20,290 nucleotides of DNA from Pseudomonadota bacterium (GTDB lineage Bacteria; Pseudomonadota; Gammaproteobacteria; Burkholderiales; Gallionellaceae). Positions 14,983 to 20,290 of this stretch are shown here, one piece after another. Every line of letters starts with the position of its first letter. Position 1 is the first letter of the stretch. Below the pieces are notes generated by a model. The model was not told where the DNA came from, ran no database searches, and worked only from the letters and a program-made list of their open reading frames with translations. The stretch is taken from positions 1 to 20,290 of the forward strand of contig JAJZUH010000016.1 in assembly GCA_021847165.1 (NCBI GenBank), written 5' to 3'. The translations under genes and the position numbers were made by a program.

Positions 14983-17900
14983 TGTTTTGCTCCACGTTTA
15001 ATGTTTCAGCATGGGATACCGTGCTCTTCTCTTTATCCCTGTGCACCAGACTGAACACCACCGGCACAAAGAGCAGTGTTGCGACTGTCGCGAACGACAG
15101 GCCGCCGATCACAGCCCGGCCCAGCGGGGCATTCTGTTCGCCGCCATCGCCCAGGCCCAGCGACATCGGGATCATGCCGATGATCATGGCAAGGGCGGTC
15201 ATCAACACCGGACGGAAACGGACAAAGCCCGCCTCCACCGCAGCGGCGATACCGTCGTCGCCCATCTGCAGCCGTTCCCGCGCAAAGCTGATCACCAGGA
15301 TACTGTTGGCCGTCGCCACCCCCATACACATGATCGAGCCGATCAGTGCCGGCACCGACAAGGTGGTGCCGGTGGTGAACAACATCCAGATGATGCCCGC
15401 AATGGCCGCCGGCAGCGCAGTGATGATGACGAAAGGATCCAGCCACGACTGGAAGTTGACCACGATCAGCAGATACACGAACACCACGGCACCGAGCAGG
15501 CCGAACAGCAGTTCGCTGTACGAATCGCTCATCGCCTTGACCTGGCCGCGCACCACCACGAACGAGCCCTTGGGCACATCCTTCGCGGTCTCCTCCAGCA
15601 CCTGGTTGATATCGTGCGCCACGCTGCCGAGGTCGCGCTGCTGCGTGGTGCCGAAGATATCGATGGTGGGCTGCACGTCGTAATGGGACACCACCGACTC
15701 GCCCTGTCCCCTGGAAATCGTGGCCACACCGCTCAACAATTGCGATTCCGATGTCGAGTCGCCGCTCGACAGGACCGGGATGTTTTGCAGGTCATTCAGC
15801 GTATCCAGCCGGTACTGCGGCACTTGCACGACCAGCGGATAGGAAACGCCGTTGGACGGGTTGACCCAGAAGTTCGGAGCGGTCTGCAGGCTGCCGGACA
15901 GGGAGACCAGCAGGTTGGTTGCGATATCGTGCTGGGTCAGGCCCATCTCGCGGGCACGGGTGCGATCCACGTCCACATACAATTCCGGCTGGTTGAATGC
16001 CTGCTGGACGCGCAAGTCCACCAGGCCGGGGATCTTCTTCAGGCGCGACATGATCATCGCGGCATATTTCTGGTTCTCGGCGCGCTTGAAACCGATGACC
16101 TGGATATCGATCGGCGAAGGCATGCCGAAATTCAGGATCTGGCTCACGATATCGGCCGGCAGGAAAGCGAAGGTCGCTCCGGGGAAATCGTCGGCCAGGC
16201 GGGCGCGCAGCAACTCGACGTATTGCTCGGTCGGGCGGTGCCCATCCTTCAGCGTGATCATCACATCAGCATCGCCGGGGCCGATCGGCGACGAGTTGCT
16301 GTAAGTCAGGTTGATGCCGCTGACCGGCAAGCCGATGTTGTCCACGATATTGTCGATCTCTTCGGCAGGAATATATTGCCTGATGCGGTTCTCGACCTCG
16401 TCGCACAGCCTTGCCGTCTCTTCCAGCCGGGTGCCTGTCTGCGCACGGATATGCAGCTTGATCTGTCCGCCATCCACGACCGGGAAGAAATTGCGCCCCA
16501 GCCAGGGCAGGAGCATGAACGACGCCAGCACGAAGCCGAGGAAACCGGTGATGAATTTGCGGCGATGCGCCATCGCAAGCAGCAGCAACTGGCGGTAGGT
16601 CTCGCGCACGCGGGTGAAAACGTTCTCGAAACCATGCTGGAAGCGCACCAGCGGATTCTTGGGCACCACATGCTCTCCCTCATGGTGCGGGACATGCGGA
16701 CGCAGCAGGTATTTCGCCAGGGTCGGCACCAGGGTACGCGACAGAATGAAGGAGGCGATCATCGCGAATATCACCGCCTCGGCCATCGGGACGAACAGGT
16801 ATTTCTGCACGCCGCTGAGGAAGAACATCGGAATGAACACGATACAGATGGAGAGCAGCGACACGAAGGCCGGCACCACGATCTGGTTCGCCCCGTCGAG
16901 GATCGCTCCTTCCACGGGCTTACCCTGTTCCAGGTGCCAGTTGATGCTCTCAATCGTCACCGTGGCCTCGTCGACCAGCACCCCGACCGCCAGCGCCAGG
17001 CCGCCCAGGGTCATCACGTTCAGCGTCTGGCCGAAAGCCGACAGCGCGATGATCGCGGACAGGACGGACAGCGGGATGGAGATCGTCACGATCAGGGTCG
17101 AACGCCAGCTGCCCAGGAACAGCAGGATCATCAGGCCGGTCAAGCCGGCCGCGATCACGCCTTCGCGGATCACGCCGTCGATGGAAGACCGGACGAAGAT
17201 GGACTGGTCGCCCACCAGGTCGACGTTCAGGCCGGGCGGGGCACCCGCCTCGATGCGCGGCAGCAGTTCCTTCACGTGTTCGATGATGTCCAGCGTGGAG
17301 GCGCTGCCGTTCTTCTGGATGGTGGTCAGCACCGAGTGCTTGCCATCGACGCGCACCATGTTCTGCTGCGGCGAGTAGCCGTCGCGCACATGCGCCACGT
17401 CGCGCACCAGGATCGTCGCGCCATTGACCGTCTTGATCGGCAGGTCGTTCAGCTCGTCGAGAATATTGGTACTCGCATTCAGCAACACGTTATATTCGAA
17501 CGTGCCCATCTTCTCGGTGCCCGCCGGCAGGATCAGGTTCTGCTTCTGGATCGCATTGCTGACGTCGCTGGGAACCAGCCCCTTGGAACGCAAGGCCTGC
17601 ATGTCCAGGTCGACGATGATCTGCCTGTTCTTGCCGCCATAGGGCGAAGGCACTGCCGCGCCCTCGACCTGCGCCAGTTGCGGACGGATGAAGTTGTTGG
17701 AGATATCGAACAACTGGTTATCCAGCAGCGTATCGCTGGACAGCGCCAGTTGCAGCACAGGCACGCTCGACGCGTTGTAGCTCAGGATCAGCGGCGGCGT
17801 GATTCCGGGCGGCAGGCGTTTCAGAACGGTCTGGGAAAGCGCTGTCACCTGGCTCACGGCGGCATTGATGTTGGCGTTCGGCTGGAAGAAGATCTTGACG

Positions 17901-18175
17901 ACGGCCACGCCGGGAAGCGACTGCGACTCGATATGCTCGATATCGTTGACCGTGGTCGTCAGGTTACGCTCGTAGAAGGTCGTGATCCGATTGGACATGT
18001 CGGTGGGCGGCATGCCGTTGTAGTTCCACACCGCGCTGACCACCGGCACCTTGATGTCCGGGAAGATGTCCGTGCGCATGTTCACGTAAACCAGCGGTCC
18101 AAGAATCAAGATCAGCAGCGCCAGCACCATAAAGGTATACGGGCGGCTTAATGCGATTCGGACAATCCATATCAT
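14975..18175 (-). CDS. RND-family efflux permease (HAE1-like)
   Basis: A proton-driven inner-membrane transporter of 1066 residues with the AcrB-like layout: TM1 (about 11-30), a large periplasmic loop, a TM block around 335-500, a second periplasmic loop, and the C-terminal TM block (about 880-1045). In TM4 the AcrB Asp407-Asp408 pair is D402-E403 (VLVDEATVTIE). In TM10 the position of the relay lysine (AcrB Lys940) is A956 (VATANSILVISFARE). The TM11 arginine (RFRPVLMTALAM) is kept. This probably reflects a separate RND branch rather than a broken gene, because the rest is intact. Start ATG 18175 has GGAG on the minus strand (complement of 18185-18188) and overlaps a short leader frame in ATGA. 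Confidence 0.95.
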   Translation of the reverse strand: MIWIVRIALSRPYTFMVLALLILILGPLVYVNMRTDIFPDIKVPVVSAVWNYNGMPPTDMSNRITTFYERNLTTTVNDIEHIESQSLPGVAVVKIFFQPNANINAAVSQVTALSQTVLKRLPPGITPPLILSYNASSVPVLQLALSSDTLLDNQLFDISNNFIRPQLAQVEGAAVPSPYGGKNRQIIVDLDMQALRSKGLVPSDVSNAIQKQNLILPAGTEKMGTFEYNVLLNASTNILDELNDLPIKTVNGATILVRDVAHVRDGYSPQQNMVRVDGKHSVLTTIQKNGSASTLDIIEHVKELLPRIEAGAPPGLNVDLVGDQSIFVRSSIDGVIREGVIAAGLTGLMILLFLGSWRSTLIVTISIPLSVLSAIIALSAFGQTLNVMTLGGLALAVGVLVDEATVTIESINWHLEQGKPVEGAILDGANQIVVPAFVSLLSICIVFIPMFFLSGVQKYLFVPMAEAVIFAMIASFILSRTLVPTLAKYLLRPHVPHHEGEHVVPKNPLVRFQHGFENVFTRVRETYRQLLLLAMAHRRKFITGFLGFVLASFMLLPWLGRNFFPVVDGGQIKLHIRAQTGTRLEETARLCDEVENRIRQYIPAEEIDNIVDNIGLPVSGINLTYSNSSPIGPGDADVMITLKDGHRPTEQYVELLRARLADDFPGATFAFLPADIVSQILNFGMPSPIDIQVIGFKRAENQKYAAMIMSRLKKIPGLVDLRVQQAFNQPELYVDVDRTRAREMGLTQHDIATNLLVSLSGSLQTAPNFWVNPSNGVSYPLVVQVPQYRLDTLNDLQNIPVLSSGDSTSESQLLSGVATISRGQGESVVSHYDVQPTIDIFGTTQQRDLGSVAHDINQVLEETAKDVPKGSFVVVRGQVKAMSDSYSELLFGLLGAVVFVYLLIVVNFQSWLDPFVIITALPAAIAGIIWMLFTTGTTLSVPALIGSIMCMGVATANSILVISFARERLQMGDDGIAAAVEAGFVRFRPVLMTALAMIIGMIPMSLGLGDGGEQNAPLGRAVIGGLSFATVATLLFVPVVFSLVHRDKEKSTVSHAETLNVEQNNV

Positions 18176-18213
18176 GTGCGGCTACTCCAGTCGAAAACGG
18201 TGTCTTTATTCAT
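18172..18213 (-). CDS. possible 13-codon leader peptide of the efflux operon
   Basis: A minus-strand frame (MNKDTVFDWSSRT) starts directly after the 3' arm of a perfect hairpin. It ends in a TGA that overlaps the permease start in ATGA (18175-18172). It has no Shine-Dalgarno of its own, but it contains the permease ribosome site. It may couple or regulate translation of the pump, or be accidental. Confidence 0.35.
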   Translation of the reverse strand: MNKDTVFDWSSRT

Positions 18214-18243
18214 GGAACGGCCAGCATGAAAGCTGGCCGTTCC
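18214..18243 (-). other. perfect 12-bp hairpin at the predicted 5' end of the efflux mRNA
   Basis: GGAACGGCCAGC (18214-18225) pairs perfectly with GCTGGCCGTTCC (18232-18243) around a 6-base loop. No T-run follows on either strand, so it is not a standard terminator. It lies about 6 bases after the predicted start site, which would place it at the very 5' end of the pump mRNA. It could be a stabiliser or a regulatory fold, or a rho-dependent end of the upstream two-component operon. Confidence 0.6.
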
Positions 18244-18255
18244 AACAACTGCGGG

Positions 18256-18261
18256 ATTATA
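18256..18261 (-). promoter_or_regulatory. -10 element of the efflux operon promoter
   Basis: A perfect TATAAT on the minus strand (18261-18256). The -35 region at a normal spacing is poor (AGCTTT); TTGGCA at 18280-18275 is only 13 bases away. Such a promoter usually needs an activator, and the OmpR-type regulator encoded upstream is the natural candidate. An AT-rich stretch (18286-18304) lies just upstream. The start site would be near 18249. Confidence 0.5.
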
Positions 18262-18384
18262 ACCAAGCGACACCTGCCAAAGCTTCTATAAAATTAATTT
18301 AATCAAGCAGATTCTGATATAGGCGCGGCCCGAAAGCCAGCCGCTTCCGGGGTATTGCCGAAACAGGCGAAATCCGATACCGGC

Positions 18385-19746
18385 TTATTCCCCATGCGAC
18401 CAGCAGAACACCGTTGCCCGCGTGCCGGGCTTGGCTGCCGCCAGCTCGAAACCGAAATCGTGCAGGCGGATGATCGCCATCACGATGCTCAATCCCAGGC
18501 CGAAACCGGGGGCCTGTACTTCGTTCTGCCCGCGATAGAATCGATTGAGCACGGCCGTCCTCTCGCTTTCGCTGATGCCGGGCCCGCTATCGACGATATC
18601 GACCTGAGGCCCGCGCTCCCCTTGCGCCAGCCTGACTTCGATCCGCCCGCCCGCGGGAGTGAATTTGATCGCATTGTCGAGCACGTTGACGAACACCTCG
18701 AACAGCAGATCGCCATCCCCGAGTATGGGATTGACGCTGCCCGCAGTGAGCGAAAGCCGGATCAGCTTGTCCTCCGCCAGCGGGATGAGGAAATTCACCG
18801 CCTGCTCCAGAATGTCCTGCAGCTTCACCTGCTTGAAACCCGCCCGTCTCTGCTTGTTCTCGATCTCGGAAATCCGCAGCAGGGCGCGGAAGCGCAGCAG
18901 CAGCGAATCCACCTCGCCGATCACCTGCTCAACCATGGCCTGCTGGGCCGGCATACCCTCCATTTGCTGCTGCATGCGGTAAAGCACGGCGCGCAAGCGG
19001 GTCAACGGGGTACGCAAATCGTGCGCGATGTTGTCGCCCACGCTCTTGACCTCGGACATCAGCCTTTCGACCTCGTCGAGCATGCGATTGACGATGGCGG
19101 ACAGCATGTCGAGTTCGTCGTGGTGCCGGCTCACGGGCAGGCGCTGGCCGATGTCGCCGCGCATGATCAGCTCGCAAACCTGCTGTATCTGTTCAACGCG
19201 GCGCAGCGGACGAAAGCTCAGGATCAGCCCGAATGCCAGGCCGAGCAGGATGGTCAGCGAACCGCCCCAGAAGAAGGTCTTTCGCGTGATCTCGCCGAAT
19301 TCGGTGAGCTGCAGCACATCGTGGCCGATCAGCAGCGTATTCCCCGCGCCGATGTTGATCAGCAGCGCGCGCGCCGGCAGCGGCTCCGGCTGCAGGTCGG
19401 TCACCAGCCGGGTGTCGTAGATATAGCCGTCCACCGGCACGCCGTACGGCAACTGGAAAACGTTCCCGGTCAGGCGCTGTCCACCCGGCGCGAACAACCC
19501 GTAGAAATAGACGTGGCGCTGGTCGCGCTGGATGCTCCTGTCGATCTCGGCAGCCAGGCGATCCGGGGCAATCTCGCCGAAGCGGATGTTCTCCAGTGTC
19601 AGCACCTGGTCGACGCGGCGCGTCATCTCCGTCGCCGTCTGCCAGTAGATGAAACCCAGCAGCATGACCACGCAGACCGCAAAGAACAGGCTGTAGAACA
19701 GGGTCAGCCGGAAGGCGACCGTGCGCGAGAGTTCAGCTATGCTCAC
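18385..19746 (-). CDS. membrane sensor histidine kinase
   Basis: A 453-residue EnvZ/QseC-style sensor kinase. It has TM1 at about 12-34, a periplasmic sensor of about 120 residues, TM2 at about 158-178, HAMP at about 179-232, an HisKA domain with the phospho-acceptor H242 in NIAHDLRTPLTRLR, and an ATPase domain with the N-box (NVLDNAIKFTP, 354-364), DSGPG (386-390) and GFGLGLS (414-420). It would phosphorylate the regulator encoded just before it. The GTG start at 19746 lies 14 bases inside the regulator gene. The signal is unknown. The RND pump genes follow on the same strand, so pump control is likely. Confidence 0.94.
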   Translation of the reverse strand: MSIAELSRTVAFRLTLFYSLFFAVCVVMLLGFIYWQTATEMTRRVDQVLTLENIRFGEIAPDRLAAEIDRSIQRDQRHVYFYGLFAPGGQRLTGNVFQLPYGVPVDGYIYDTRLVTDLQPEPLPARALLINIGAGNTLLIGHDVLQLTEFGEITRKTFFWGGSLTILLGLAFGLILSFRPLRRVEQIQQVCELIMRGDIGQRLPVSRHHDELDMLSAIVNRMLDEVERLMSEVKSVGDNIAHDLRTPLTRLRAVLYRMQQQMEGMPAQQAMVEQVIGEVDSLLLRFRALLRISEIENKQRRAGFKQVKLQDILEQAVNFLIPLAEDKLIRLSLTAGSVNPILGDGDLLFEVFVNVLDNAIKFTPAGGRIEVRLAQGERGPQVDIVDSGPGISESERTAVLNRFYRGQNEVQAPGFGLGLSIVMAIIRLHDFGFELAAAKPGTRATVFCWSHGE

Positions 19747-20290
19747 TTAGCATGTACCCCGAACCGCGCACAGTATGGATGAGCGACGACAGGCCCGGCA
19801 TATCGACCTTGCGGCGCAGGCGGCCGATATGCACATCGATGATGTTGGTGCCCGGATCGAAACGGTAACCCCAGACCGACTCGAACAGCATGGTGCGGGT
19901 CAGCGTCTGCCCGAAATTGCGCATCATGTACTCCAGCAAGCGGAATTCGGTCGGCAGCAGATCCAGTTCCACATTGCCGCGGATGGCCTTGCGCTCCACC
20001 AGGTCGAGTTCGAGATCGGCCACGCGCAGCTTGGTCTGGCGTTCCGAACGGCTTTTGCGCCGCAGCAGCACCTCGACCCGCGCTGCCATCTCTTCCGAGG
20101 CAAACGGCTTCACCAGATAATCGTCGCCGCCCGCGCGCAGACCATCGACGCGCTCGTCCACATCGCTCAACGCGCTGATCATCAGCACGGGCGTCTCGAT
20201 CTCCCGCTCCCGCATCGCGGTGACGATGGTCAAGCCATCCACAAAAGGCAGCATGCGATCCAGCGTAACCAGATCGTAACTTCCGCTCAG
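19733..20290 (-). CDS. OmpR/PhoB-family response regulator, N-terminus cut by the window edge
   Basis: A two-component DNA-binding regulator, 185 codons visible. The frame stays open to the window end, so the first part of the receiver is missing. The phospho-acceptor aspartate is still inside, in YDLVTLDRMLP (codon 20260-20258), followed by the switch serine in VLMISA and the lysine in YLVKPF. The C-terminal winged helix is complete: LLPTEFRLLEYMM, then WGYRFDPGTNIIDVHIGRLRRKVD (recognition helix), then the wing HTVRGSGYML. The internal ATG at 20254 is not the start, since it falls after the active aspartate. It overlaps the kinase gene by 14 bases. Confidence 0.94.
   Translation of the reverse strand: MSGSYDLVTLDRMLPFVDGLTIVTAMREREIETPVLMISALSDVDERVDGLRAGGDDYLVKPFASEEMAARVEVLLRRKSRSERQTKLRVADLELDLVERKAIRGNVELDLLPTEFRLLEYMMRNFGQTLTRTMLFESVWGYRFDPGTNIIDVHIGRLRRKVDMPGLSSLIHTVRGSGYMLSEHS

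Noticed and set aside
15011..18151. A 1046-codon open frame on the plus strand opposite the RND permease
   Set aside because: It is a shadow of the minus-strand gene: its translation is rich in His, Arg, Gln and Asp with no family motifs, while the minus frame is a complete RND permease. The same holds for long antisense frames at 247-2022, 2141-3097, 6272-7639 and 13180-15054.
20252..20254. ATG as the start of the response regulator
   Set aside because: It lies after the phospho-acceptor aspartate, and the frame stays open to the window end, so the true start is outside the window.

Overview
The window (about 60% G+C, densely coded) looks like chromosomal DNA of a betaproteobacterium. The evidence is a betaproteobacterial-type trimeric porin, a Coq7 ubiquinone hydroxylase, ornithine-lipid genes and a perfect FNR-type box. 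A Gallionellaceae/Nitrosomonadales-like host is my guess from gene style; nothing in the window names the species. I see no insertion sequence, phage gene, tRNA, rRNA or CRISPR array.

Left part (1-8724): a possible gene edge on the minus strand; an EAL-CBS-GGDEF cyclic-di-GMP protein; a 47-codon gene joined to both neighbours by 4-base start/stop overlaps; an OlsA-like O-acyltransferase and an OlsB-like ornithine N-acyltransferase; diacylglycerol kinase; a GT4 glycosyltransferase overlapping a PAP2 phosphatase; a methyl-accepting chemotaxis protein; and, convergent with it, a zinc-dependent phospholipase C-like protein. Most of these genes make, recycle or consume lipid headgroups and diacylglycerol. 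Upstream of olsB, the glycosyltransferase and the phospholipase-like gene lie direct repeats with an exact 11-base period (7-mer like TTTCAT/TGTCAT plus 4 mostly AT-rich bases), the layout of PhoB boxes. Weaker examples precede the EAL gene and the porin. My main hypothesis is a phosphate-responsive membrane-lipid remodelling locus that makes ornithine lipids and glycolipids in place of phospholipids. The box assignments are by eye and need a matrix scan.

Middle part (8882-12370): a YdcF-like DUF218 membrane protein, an OsmC-family protein, a REP-like double palindrome, coq7 with a clear sigma70 promoter, a porin with a textbook terminator, and a 247-base regulatory region upstream of the porin with an FNR box and PhoB-like repeats.

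Right part (12371-20290, all minus strand): a two-component system (OmpR-type regulator cut by the window end, and a histidine kinase) followed by a tripartite RND efflux operon in the order permease, adaptor, outer-membrane factor. The efflux transcript probably starts about 6 bases before a perfect 12-bp hairpin. A 13-codon leader frame directly follows the hairpin and its stop overlaps the permease start. The permease lacks two of the canonical proton-relay residues of AcrB.
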